From the NCBI GenBank assembly GCA_026874595.1, contig CM049309.1, forward strand, positions 21,362,033 to 21,426,032: a stretch of DNA of 64,000 nucleotides. The letters run 5' to 3'. A program made the position numbers and the translations under genes. Below the pieces are notes generated by a model. It had not been told where the DNA came from and searched no databases. It was given only the letters and a program-made list of their open reading frames with translations. Shown one piece after another: positions 1-12,100 of this stretch. The DNA is from Sipunculus nudus (Eukaryota; Annelida; Sipuncula; Golfingiida; Sipunculidae). Within the stretch, counting starts at the first letter, position 1; each line of letters opens with the position of its first letter.

Positions 1-40
1 TAACCCTCTAAAATATACATTTGCCTGTTTCATCTGTCAG

Positions 41-154
41 AGTCCCACCAAACAGACTGCCGTTATTGAAGCATCAGCCTGAGATCAGGAAGATTTTCCT
101 GGCATTGTTGTGTATAGGGATGGCCACCTGGTGGGTTGTGGAGAGAAAGAAAGA
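41..154 (+). CDS. SPPL2: SPPL2 exon a (first in window)
   Basis: Begins after TTTCATCTGTCAG and ends before GTAAGA. The first base completes a codon from an upstream exon outside the window; 37 full codons follow, then two bases that pair with the first base of the next exon to make Asp. The peptide reads [20 protein letters not shown] and then a hydrophobic stretch ending in TWWVVERKK. This matches the loop plus transmembrane segment that precede the catalytic core in SPPL2 proteins. Confidence 0.88.
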
Positions 155-3100
155 GTAAGATTTCTTATAAACCTTTCATTATCTCACTTACTTATTTTAA
201 TTTCAGACTGTAGTTTTTTGTGCGATAAATGTATTTTAAGTGGAAACTATTCTTTACAAAACAGATATTCAGTTGTTCATCCCATTGCTAAACATAGGAC
301 TCTTCATATTGATAATCAGATTGTCTTATTCAGTTGCTTTTTAATTTATACGTTGTTTTCCTTATGATATCTTGCAACCTGTGATGTTGATCATCATCAA
401 GACATCTTAGGTCATCTCATTGTATAATGAATAAAATTATGTTTTTGATGTAATGGTCAGATGTAAGTTATTGTTTAATGTTTGTGATATACTCAATGGT
501 TCTCCAGATTTGGCCATTATTTTGATATTTGGGCATAAACAAACTATTTGCCTTTTTATTTGTATGTTACAATATATCTTGGATTGTGTTCCATTTCAGC
601 TATGCATGGATATTGCAAGACTTCCTGGGTGTTATATTTTGTATACACCTTATGAAAACTGTAAGACTTCCAAGTTTAAAGGTAGGTACAATATGAAAAT
701 ACTAAAGGAGAAAGTCCAGCCATAAGTGTTTGTATGTTATTTAGTGTGAAGTGTTTGTGGTCATTAAGTGGACATTTATAATAATAAGAAAACACATTTC
801 CAAGTCAAGTATTTGTGTGATTTAGTAGCTACAGTTAGATCCATAGAGCACTTCTAACACATTATAATTAGGAATGCCCTTACCATAGGTCTGTAGGCTT
901 TAAATGATAGGATATGATAGAATTTTATTTAAAAAGCACAAATATTATGTAAATATCTATCCATTAAGAAGAGTTACAGCACATTACCGTCAGCTATTTT
1001 CAGTGTTAATGTTTATATATTCAGAAAAGCAGAAAAAATCTACATGAAAGAGAAGTTTTGTGTATTCCAAGTGCTTTATAATACAGCATAGGGTCACCAA
1101 CTCTGTGATAATTCAGTGTTTTTCTCGTTGCAGGCTTGCACAATTTTACTTGTACTTTTGTTCTTCTATGATATCTTCTTTGTTTTCATCACACCATTAT
1201 TTACAAAGGTGAGTCTCTTTCATGTTTTATTCATACATGTACACATGCATACTATAGTTATATGTGATTATAATAAATTTGCTGAATATCATCCTATAAA
1301 ATAAACTAAAAGAATCTGTCAGAATCCAAATCAATGGCTAATAGCCCATAAGTAAGAGGTTATTTATAAATGTTGTCACTAAATAATGCCATGGAAAGCT
1401 TTTTGAACATTTATGCACATTTATAAAAGGCATTCATGTAAGCAGACACCTAAAGTAGAAATTAATAAAATGAAATTATTGTTTTGTAGAGTGGAAAAAG
1501 TGTGATGATAGATGTAGCAACTGGTGGTAGTAGCCGCACTCAGGAACAGGTAAGTCTAGATCAGATTAATCTATCCCCAGATCAGGATCACTCTTATTAT
1601 ACCACTATGGCTTTGTACTTTATGAAAGCCACACAAAACACATCTATACCTACAGCTGAAATATCCATGGCAATTAAATTTAGGATTTGACAAGTCATAA
1701 TCTGGCTCTTAATCTTACACCACTAAGATCTGTGCCTGAAATCTGAGCACAAATGTTCACCTACAGCAATATTGCTAGCTCATAGATCTTTTCAGAAACC
1801 TTGTTTAAGCTAACAAACATAAAGAAATAGCAAAGAATGAAAATAACTCACATAAGACTGAACTTTTAACATTTGATATTCAGTAAGTTAACATGGCCTC
1901 ATTGGTACTGGATAAAAGGTTCTACAGTACATGGTTTATTGTATATGATACATTGGTAATGAACCAAATTTAAGTGAAATATTTTGTATACATATTCATC
2001 AACAAGCAGTGGGGTTATGTACTTATTTCTTGCTCGCCATTATCTTTTATCATTAAAGGTTTTGGCAATTGATTATTGGTAAACTGTTGGCACTTGTGCA
2101 GACAGAAATTATGTATTTCTTTAAAAATGTGATGAAACAGATTTGCATATTGCCATGCTGTATTATGAATCCTTTCATCTTTCAAGTTGCCTGGCAATAC
2201 ATGGCCCTACCACTTGTTCAAGATTATGTTTCTGTTTTCATCATATTTTTAAAGAAATGCATAATTACTGTCTGTACTGGTGCCAACAGTTAACAAATAA
2301 TCAATTGCTAAAACCTTTAATGATAAAAGATATGTATCAAGTTACACTGAGCCCTAGGTAATATTGTGTATTTATCTGAATGGGATGTTTTGCTTTCTGT
2401 AGCTCCCCATGGTGCTCAAAGTCCCTAGGTTTATAGACAGCATCAGCTCACACTGTGGGTCACCATACTCGCTCCTGGGCTTTGGAGATATTCTTGTCCC
2501 AGGTGAGTAAAATGGAGTTTGATGATATGTGAAAATATATATGTGTCAATGTACTATGGTGGATATTTAAATGGTTGACAGGAAATTTAAAGGGGCCTGC
2601 TTCAATATCTGGTCTATTAACTAAAGAAATTCACTTGGATCTTTTATAAAAATTGGCCAGAAAATGGTGCTCTCACTACACGCAGTTCATTTTGTCTATA
2701 TCCACTTGTTTGTAACATGTGGGGGCCCGGCAAATATATTCAACAAGGCCATCTGACAGCTAGTCAGATGAACCAAAAGGCATTTTTTGCAGCCAGTGAT
2801 CTTTCAGCCGAAACACTCTAAGCTGGAAGATGCGCTTTTCCTTTGGTTAATAACATGACTGCTCAAAACTTTAGTGTGAGTGACAAAATCCTTGTCATCA
2901 AAGCTAAAGAAAATAGTGACTCTCTGGATATTCAAGATCTAGCTCACTCGTGAGGGTGGCAATGTAACTTTAAGAAATGGCATGGGATTTTGTTGCCTCA
3001 AAAGCATGGCGAGTCAGCCAGTGCAGATTTGACAGCTGCAATGGATGCCCGCAAGAAGATGACAGCCCTGCTGAAAGATTACGAGCAAAAGAACAACTTA

Positions 3101-6100
3101 GATGAGACGGGATTGTTTTACTTTTTGGAGCCAAACAAGACATTAGCTGGTGGGCCAGTGAAAGGTACCGAACATTGTAAATAGGATCTCAGTAGGCTTG
3201 TGCTTGAAGTAGTACGGGATCCAAGGAATAATCTAGAAGATGCCATGTAGTGGCATTAATGATTTATTTAGTGATATTATCTTAAAGAAATTAATTTTCA
3301 TTAAATATTAATTATTCTCCTGTCAAAAATGCTAATGCTGGAAAAATAAGGTTTAATGTAAATGTAAAAGCATTATTGCCTCAACAGAAAGAGAAATAAA
3401 ATGAACAGTCCTCTCTGTTCACCTGTCCATCCATCTGTAAATATTTCATATGTAGCACAGTATCTCTAAAACCTTTACTGTCTTTTTCATGGCATCCATG
3501 TCAAAGTATTAGTATGGCAAACATATATTTAGCACTTGATTAACTGCAATACACATACACCTACATGCAAGTGAAATCATTGAGAGACCTGCAAAACAAA
3601 AGTCCACAGATAATACGCACAAAGCTGTAAGTAACAAAATCCTGGCAATCAAAGCAAAAAAAAAATCAGTGACTCTCTGGATCTGGCTTACTCATGGATT
3701 TGGCTGTGTAACTTTTATGATGAGGGATTTTATTGTGCCAAAAGCACAGTGAGTCAACCAGTGCAGATTTGACAGCAGCAGCTGATGCCTAAAAGAAGAT
3801 GACAGTCCTACTGAAGTATATTTCGAGCTGAAGAACACCTTCAACTTTTATGAGACGAGATTGTTAGACTGTTGAGCCATACAAGACATCAGCTAATAGG
3901 CAATGAAAGGAACCAAACAGGACAGGGTCTCAGTGGGCTTGTTCAGGGACTATTTGAGTGATTGTTTTAATGTTTATGCTAGAGCAAAGTACAGGATGTT
4001 TCTTGTAATCTGACATTTTGATGAATGTGAACAAATAAAGCATACGTCATAACAAATATTGTGTTTATCTGGTATCCTCCTACCAATCATGTTTCTAAAA
4101 CCAGAAATTCCTAATTTATTTTCTTCTATTTTATTTCCAGGTTTACTGATATCCTTCTGCCATGGTTTTGACCTTCAGGTCCAGAGCAAGAGAGTGTACT
4201 TCATTGGAACTGTGATAGGTTTGCAGAACTTACATGACTTCATGTGCTTTTGGCTTTTGTAAATAAAAAACTGTCCATATATGTCCATCAAATTATAAGC
4301 AAGATAATACCAGTTATTAAATTTTAATGTCATCATCATTAATGACATTTTATATTAATTTTATTCAATGTTTATGAATTGAATTGTAAAATCTATTAGT
4401 CACATTCCTTCACAGGTAATGGTTATGTATTGAAAATTTGATTAGTTTTTAGAGTGCAAGGAACAGGACTTCACAAGACTATTTGCTGGCATTGAATAAA
4501 TTGAACATTTGTTGGTATGTAACAGAATATAAAAAGGTTTACAATATTTGTTATATAATATTTTTATTGTGCCTTAATAACAACAGCTCATCAAAATTAT
4601 AAATTGAACATAACAGTCTTTTATGTCTTTATTTATGTCTACAGGTATTAACTTTTTGATCTTGTAAAAAGACTGGTGCCATCTGCAATACTTTTTTCAT
4701 GCTATCTGTTCATGGGTTCTTGGGATATATTGGCATCTCTCATGCCAGAAATTTTCAGGAAACATTCCATGCCTCACTTAATTCAGGCCCCTGTGATTCA
4801 GCAGATAGATAAAGTTGCTTTTTGACTGCCCATATTCTAGATCTCATTCAGTAGACAGTGCCAGCCACAGGCCCAAGACCTACACTTTATAAAAGTCCAG
4901 TTGGTCAAAAAACAAATCCCTAAAACAGATGCACCCAGATGGTACAATATATATATTGATGATGTATTTATTGTGATTCCTGTACTTGCAGCGTATGGTG
5001 TAGGGCTGGTGTTGACGTTCATTGCTCTGGCTCTGATGGCTACGGGACAGCCAGCTCTGTTATACCTCGTCCCCTGTACTCTCCTGACAGTGGTTGGGAT
5101 CGGCTTGAAGAGGAGGGAGCTGAAACACCTGTGGCTAGGCAAGCTGGTGAATAGCCATTTTCTATGATTCACTGGTAACTTGCTTAATATATCAGGGTCA
5201 TGGCGATTTTCATTCACTGCATGCACTGGTTTCTGTATTGTGTGGTGTGTTATATTCTGTGAGGTGTATTGGTTAGTCATATTAATCAGTTGTAAAATAA
5301 TATGCAATGATTGAAGGATCAAAAATGATCTATTATTAATCAATTAATTATGTACCATCTGTATTACTGTTACATATCTAGAACAGCATTATACCTAAAA
5401 TATTGACCAAGTTAATTCAGTCTGACTTGTACAGCACGCTGAAAGGTCAAGGTAATGGCCTGGCTCTTGACACTTACTCATTGCACAAGGATAAGTTTGA
5501 ATGCTGTTTGCGGTTTTTTGCCCTGTCTTTTTAGCTCAGCTGACTGTAAGTCATCTGAGCTATAGCGATCACCCTTTGTCCGGCGTCTGTCCCGCCATCT
5601 GGCCGTCCAGCCGTCCGTCCGTTAACAGGGCACAAATTGTAACCATTAGACCTAGAAACTTCTAACTGTACATCCAGGGAGGTCCTGGGCAAATCTCCTT
5701 GGAAACCTGAAAGTAGGTCATGGTGACCTATATTTTGTGACCTACGGGCTGAAAACATGATTTTGAGCACCCAGACAGTCAGATAGGTTACAAAATGTAT
5801 CCATTAGGCCTAGAAACCTCTTATCTGACATTTTGAAAGATCCTAGGCAAATGTTCTTAGAAACCTGAAACTCGGTCACTGTGACCTATGTTCTGTGACC
5901 TATAGGGAAAACATGTCATATGAGCACCCTGAATGTCAGATGGGGACAAATCATATCTGTGAGGCCTAGAATCTTCTTACACAATATCCTGGGAGTTTTT
6001 TAAGCAAATCTCCTTGGAAATCTGAAATTAGGTCATGGTGACCTATATTTCATGACCTACAGGCTGAAAACATAATTTTGAGTAACCAGACAGTCAGATG

Positions 6101-9100
6101 GGGCACAGATTGTATATCAATAAGACCTAGAATCCTTCATTGTGACATTTAGGGAGGTCCTAGGCAAATCTCCTTTGAAAATTAGGTCATGGTGACCTAT
6201 ATTTTGTGACTTATAGGCCCAAAACTTGATTTCAAGCACCCTGAATGTCAGATTGGGACAGATAGTATGTGTGAAGCCTAGAATGTTCTAACACAATATC
6301 CTGGGAGGTTCTGGGCAAATCTCCTTGGAAACCTGAAATTAGGTCATGGTGACCTATATTTTGTGACCTACAGGCCGAAAACATGATTTTGAGCACCCAG
6401 ACAGTCAGAAAGGGCACAAAAGGTATCCATTAGGCCTAGAAACCTCTAACCTGACATTTTGAAAGATCCTAGGCAAATGTCCTTGGAAACCTGAAATTAG
6501 GTCACTGTGACTTATATTCTGTGACCTATAGGAAATAGATGTTGTATTAACACCCTAAATGTCATATGGTGACAAATCGTATCTGTTAGGCCTAGAATCT
6601 TCTTGCATAGTTTCCTGGGAGGTTCTAGGCAAATCTCCTTGGAAACCTGTTATTGGGTCATGGTGACCTACATTTTGTGACCTACAGGCCAAAAACAGGA
6701 TTTTGAGCACCCAGAAAGTCAGGCAGGGCACACATTGTATTTGTTAGGCCTAGAATCTTCTAATGTAAAATTCTGAGACGTCCTAGGCATGTGTCTGTGG
6801 AAAACTGAAATTAGGTCACCATGACCTATATTTTGTGACCTTTAGGAAAAGAAGTCATAAGCACCCAGACAGTCAATCAGGGTACACAATGTATCAGTTA
6901 GGCCTAGAATCTTCTAATGTAACATTCTGAGACTTCCTTGGCCAATGTTTTTGGAAAACTGAAATTAGGTCATGGTGACCTATAGGGTTGGGACGATATG
7001 AGTTTTTCATATCATGATAAAAATATAAAACTTATCGTGATATATCGTGATATCGTGATATCAGTATTTGTATTTCTTTTTGTAGTACTAAGCAAGACAA
7101 TTGAAAAAAAAAATACTAAATATAAAAAGTAAACAAGCTCAGAATAATCTTTATTACATGAAAAATCCAGCTCTCATAAAACATACAAATTAAGCTTATC
7201 AAATAAAAATGAAAAATAAGGTAACCGTATCACAAGTAAAAAAATCATTCTTGCTTGTTGGATTACCTTGGTGCTTCTTACATCATACATCATAGTGATC
7301 ACTGATCATACAGCAATCCTCAAGATTCAGTGAGGACTCATGAATTACCACTAATCACTTTGTCAGAACCTTATATCATAGCCTCAATCATTAAAGATTA
7401 AGTGATGATAAATTTTTAGCCAGAAAAATCATCATATTAGCATTATCTTGTAATAGTCTGTTTCTTGCTGGAGTGATAATCTGTCCACAACCACTGAACA
7501 GACGCTCGGAAGGCACACTTGTAGCTGGGATGCACAAGTATTTTCTAGCAAGTGCAGCGAGAAGTGGATATGTATCTGTATTTTGTTTCCACCAAAGAAG
7601 TGGATCTTCATCCGTGTCTATTGTATTGCTTTCCAAATATCTGGCCATCTGGACTTCTGCTGATGATACAACTGCTGATTCATCTTGACTGTTAGTCTTA
7701 TATTTCAGAGACATTGATCGAAGAACTGCAGATAGGCCACTTTGTTGTTTTGATTTCTTAGCTGGGGAGGCCTCTGTTTGTTCCGCAGACTCTGGAATCT
7801 CAGGCCCCTGACTTTTTGATCCTGAAATAGCTGCAGCTTCTTCAAGAACAGCATTCTTTGTATCCAGCAACTCACTTTCTTTGGATTCTGAATCACTTAC
7901 AACAGATTTCTTAAACAAGTGGAAAGGCTTATCCTTAAAGCGAGGGTCCAAGAAACATGCTTTGTATATTTTACTCTTTGGTTCAGGCAAGTCATATCTA
8001 GCCTGCAAATCTTTAAGAATGACTGCTTTGACTCTTTTCACCAGAGGTTCATCTGTTGTTTTTTCTTCAAGTAGTTCATAGATATGTTGCAGGACTGGAA
8101 CAACTGTAGACACAGATACATAGGAATCCCCACTTAGCATATCAGTGAAGTTCACCAATGGAGATAAAACAGACTGAATATTCTCCAGTGTTTTGTAATC
8201 CTTGTCACTTGGATTAAGGTGCCACAACTGGCGGTTCTCAAGGAAGACTGCACATATGGCCTGTTGCTGTTCCAAAAATCTATCAATCATTTAGCTCTTT
8301 GACCCCCATCTTGTGCTGACATCATGAATTAATCTATGTTGGGGAAGTTCAAGCTGAACTTGCTTCTCACGAAGGTCCCTTTGACGCTTCCAGCTTCTGG
8401 CAAAAGCTTCAACAGCTTTTCTACAGATTCTTACTGCACGTTCAACAACTTGATCATTAGTCCCTTTTGTAATTGCTAGGTCAAGGTTATGATCAAAGCA
8501 ACTGAGCCTGGGAAGCTCCATGTCATGAAATGCTTTCACATTGTTTGATGCACTGTCAGTAGTTGCTGCTACTATCTTATTAATTTTCAAGTCCCAGTCA
8601 CTTAAAATGCTTGCCAAGGCAGTCACAATATTCTCAGCTGTATGGTCTTTCATCATGGGAAACTCACCAAGACACACATTATGCAATGTCCAGTTGCTGT
8701 CCACAAAATGAATAGTGAGACCCATATATGCTTCCATTGCTTGGGAAGTCCACATGTCAGTTGTAATGGCGAAATGATCAGCAAGAGCCAAGGTTTCTTT
8801 TACTTTGCCAACCACTCTGTCATGAATTTTGGGCACAACATGATCCGAAAAGTACTTTCTGGAAGGCAATTTATACCTTGGCTCAAATTGTTTCAACATT
8901 TCTCTAAAGCCGTGCTGTTCTACAGTATGTAAAGGTCGCATGTCTTTGCATATGTATTGCGCTACGGCTTCGTTAAGCTGTGTCGCCCTTTTGGAATCGT
9001 GTGGCAATGGCACATATTTCTCAAAAGCCCTGCTTATTTCTGAAATGCTCTTAGTTTTTGATGAACCAGAAGTGGCATGTTTTGCTTTTGTTATTTCCGC

Positions 9101-12100
9101 GTGTAAATTGGGATGTTTTTCCCTCAAATGTGCAAACATGTTTGACGTGTTTCCGCCTTTACTGGGCACGCGTTTCATACACTTTCTGCAGGTTGGGTTG
9201 TCAGTGTCCTCGTTATCCTTCACAAGTCCGAAATAATTCCATACGATTGACTTACTGTTTGTTTTCTTAATGAGCTGAATATTATCTTGCGCCACACTGG
9301 TTGATGGCGTTGCCGGGGCGGGAGTTTGAACCGCGGGAACTCCTGTACCCGCCGACAGTTGAGGCGTGCACAGACTTTCTGCATGTTTTCTTTTAAACTT
9401 AAAGTCGGAGGAACACGGAAAATTTTCGGAGAGCGTTATTAATTTGTAAAATATCATTATTTTTAAAACACTTGTACCTAAATATTTTTATATGATACTG
9501 ACTAGTTATTTGTCGATGTCTTCTCATACAATAAATTAATAAAATTGGGACATGAAATATTACAGTGAATTAGAATAAACTATGATATGAGAGGTCTGTT
9601 CCATCCATGAAGTTTGCTTTGATATATGTGGCTAAACATGCAACCCGTTTGTTATAATGGGCCCGGTCGCCCCGGAGACAATTTAACGGTGGTTTTATTG
9701 TGACTTAATATCGTCTCATGCATGTGAAAAGGATAAATATTAAGTTAACACGTTAACCTTTTTATAATGTTGATTTCTCTGAGAATTCTCCGACGATTAG
9801 CATATAATATGTAAATCAGCCTTTCTGAAGGACCTTTTGATTCGTCCAAGCGTTTGCAACTTCCGTACATTCCCGACTAATCCCGACCTCATTATACAGG
9901 CGGTTCCACATATACAGGAACTTAGAAACCTACGGTTTATATATATAAATATCATTCTGATAAATAAGCTGTACTTTGAACAACAACTGATGAACATACA
10001 GATGTCATTATACCCTAAAATAATTTTCCAATGGATGATTTTTCACCAAAACCGTTCACCAAAATACATACCGTGATATCAAGATAATAGGGAAGATGAC
10101 GGTACGGTTACCGCGGCTGTCATATATTGTGATAATACCGTATACCGGTAACCGTCCCAACCCTAGTGACCTATATTGTGTGACCTATGGGCTGAAAAAT
10201 GGTTTTGAGCACCCAGACAGACAAGGCACAAATTGTATCCATTAGCCCTAGACTCTTCTAAATTAACATTCAGGTAAATCCTTGGCCATTCTCCTTGGAA
10301 ACCTGAAATTGGATCATGGTGACCTATACTCTGATAGCTATGGACAAGAAACCTGATTTTGAGCACCCAGACAGACAGGGTACAAATTGTATCCATTTTC
10401 CTTGGAACCCTTTATTGTGGAATCCAGGGGGGTCCTGGGCAGGTCTGCTATGAATCCTGAATGAATTTTTATTTTCTCTCCATTTTTTCAATACAGTAAC
10501 GTTAGCCATATGCTATTCTCACAGACAATATATAACATTAATAAAATGATGAGCACCCAGTCAAAATTAGCTGAGCGTCATGGCCCATGGGCCACTTGTT
10601 TTTATCTCAGACAGAACAAGAATATTTTATTGGGATAATATGACTTCTTTGGATGTGCATACACAATCTTTGTGATCTGCAAACTGCAGTTGAATAAATT
10701 GATTATGAAAAAAAAAAAAAATCAACCATCAGTATTTAATTAATTGATTAGCAAATAATGGTCACATGATGTGAAGGTAAAGCTACAATGCATGTTATAA
10801 AGAAATATAATTTTTGCAAAGGTGATTTGAAGGATGTATATCTCTTTCCCAAGTTATTTCTATCATCAGAAAAAGTCTGCATAAAAGATAATGTTGTCAG
10901 GGGGCTAATCAGTATTTATGGGCCTTGTGGTTATTTATTTATTTTTCTGATTACATTCATAATCTGATAATACCAGAAGCTTATAATGATTTAAGTTTCA
11001 TTTTCAAATGTTGTTGTGTGGTATACTTTGGGTTCTATTATTAGCAACTATTTTCTTTTAATTAACGACACTTCTTCATTCCCATACTGATTAATTTTGC
11101 TGTGTTTTCATTATACTTTCTTTTTTAAAGTACTGCAATTTTGTTTTACTGAACTGTGTTTTTGTGCATAAGTGATGACCCTGTTTCTACTGTCAACCTC
11201 TCCTTAGCCAGGCTTGTTTTGGCTTGCACATATACAGTTTGACACAGGGTTACATGTGGTTAAGGTCAAATCTTAAATTAGGTCACTGTGACCTCATTAC
11301 TTAGGGTTCTCTGCAAAAACATCAGTTTGCCATTAAACCTAGAATAGGTTAGTAAAGCTGCCCCATTAGGGCTGAATCCTTCAAGTTTCCATGTGGTTCT
11401 TCTATAGAAAGTCCTATGTCTGTGATGGTAATTGGGTTAACATTACATCAAGTAGGGAAGTTTTGGACTGGAACAATACATGCCCAGTCAAACCAGGTCA
11501 ACAAAACAGTAAACACAGTTGATATAAAGGCTACTACATGCAGTTTGAGGTTTTTAATATTCAGACTCTAAGCTCAGATTTAAGTTCACTTGTGAAATAG
11601 GACCAGTATAACAGACTTAAAGCATTAATACTGATATTGCAGTTTTTGTTTTCATTTTTGGTAAACATTATTAACAACTTTCAAGTGAATTGAAGTTCTT
11701 ATATTTAATATAAAATACAGTTATCCCTACATATACAACAAATTTGAAATTGTAAGTAAATGTTATACTGATTGAGAGAGTGTAACTGTTTGTTGAGAAG
11801 CAGGTCTGATTGCACCTTATTTATAGAGAGTAATTAGTTGGAATTCCCTTGATAGTTCTAAATCAAAATGGTATGCTGTGTCACAAGCACCATGTTAAAT
11901 AACAGTTACTGGTGTGCTAATGGTCACACATAACCATTCAGCATTTTGGTGTACAATCTGCAGATGATCATGATCATATAGATGGCTTATTTGATTTGTA
12001 TGTATATTTTTCTATATGCATTGTTGGCTTGAATAACATTTAAAATTCAACTGAGCATGTGAATAAAATGTTCCACATAGGTCTAAGAGGTCACATGTTC

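Larger units (their letters stand above)
155..2039 (+). other. SPPL2 introns a-d, no other feature
   Basis: The introns 155-599, 682-1133, 1209-1489 and the first part of 1550-2402 are AT-rich unique-looking sequence. I see no coding region or recognisable repeat in them before the hairpin at 2040. Confidence 0.6.
5526..10600 (+). repeat. ~156-bp tandem-repeat element (family A) interrupted by hAT
   Basis: Left end CTTTTTAGCTCAGCTGACTG leads into GTCC/GTCCG-rich sequence; the right end is TAGCTGAGCGTCATGGCCCA and ...CACTTGTTTTT. Between them is a tandem array of about 156-bp units, seen from the GAGCACCC landmark at about 5765, 5922, 6080, 6234, 6391, 6549, 6705 and 6860, then 10207 and 10361 after the hAT insertion. 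Units alternate between a CCAGACAGTCAG and a CCTGAATGTCAG form, so the first part is a ~313-bp dimer. Without the hAT insert it is about 1.9 kb. It looks like a non-autonomous element with internal tandem repeats; no coding capacity is seen. Confidence 0.85.

Noticed and set aside
2015-2361. Frames on both strands sharing a peptide
   Set aside because: Explained by the long inverted repeat at 2040-2333.
4837-5343. 168-codon minus-strand frame
   Set aside because: Antisense shadow of SPPL2 exon g, which is strongly supported on the plus strand.
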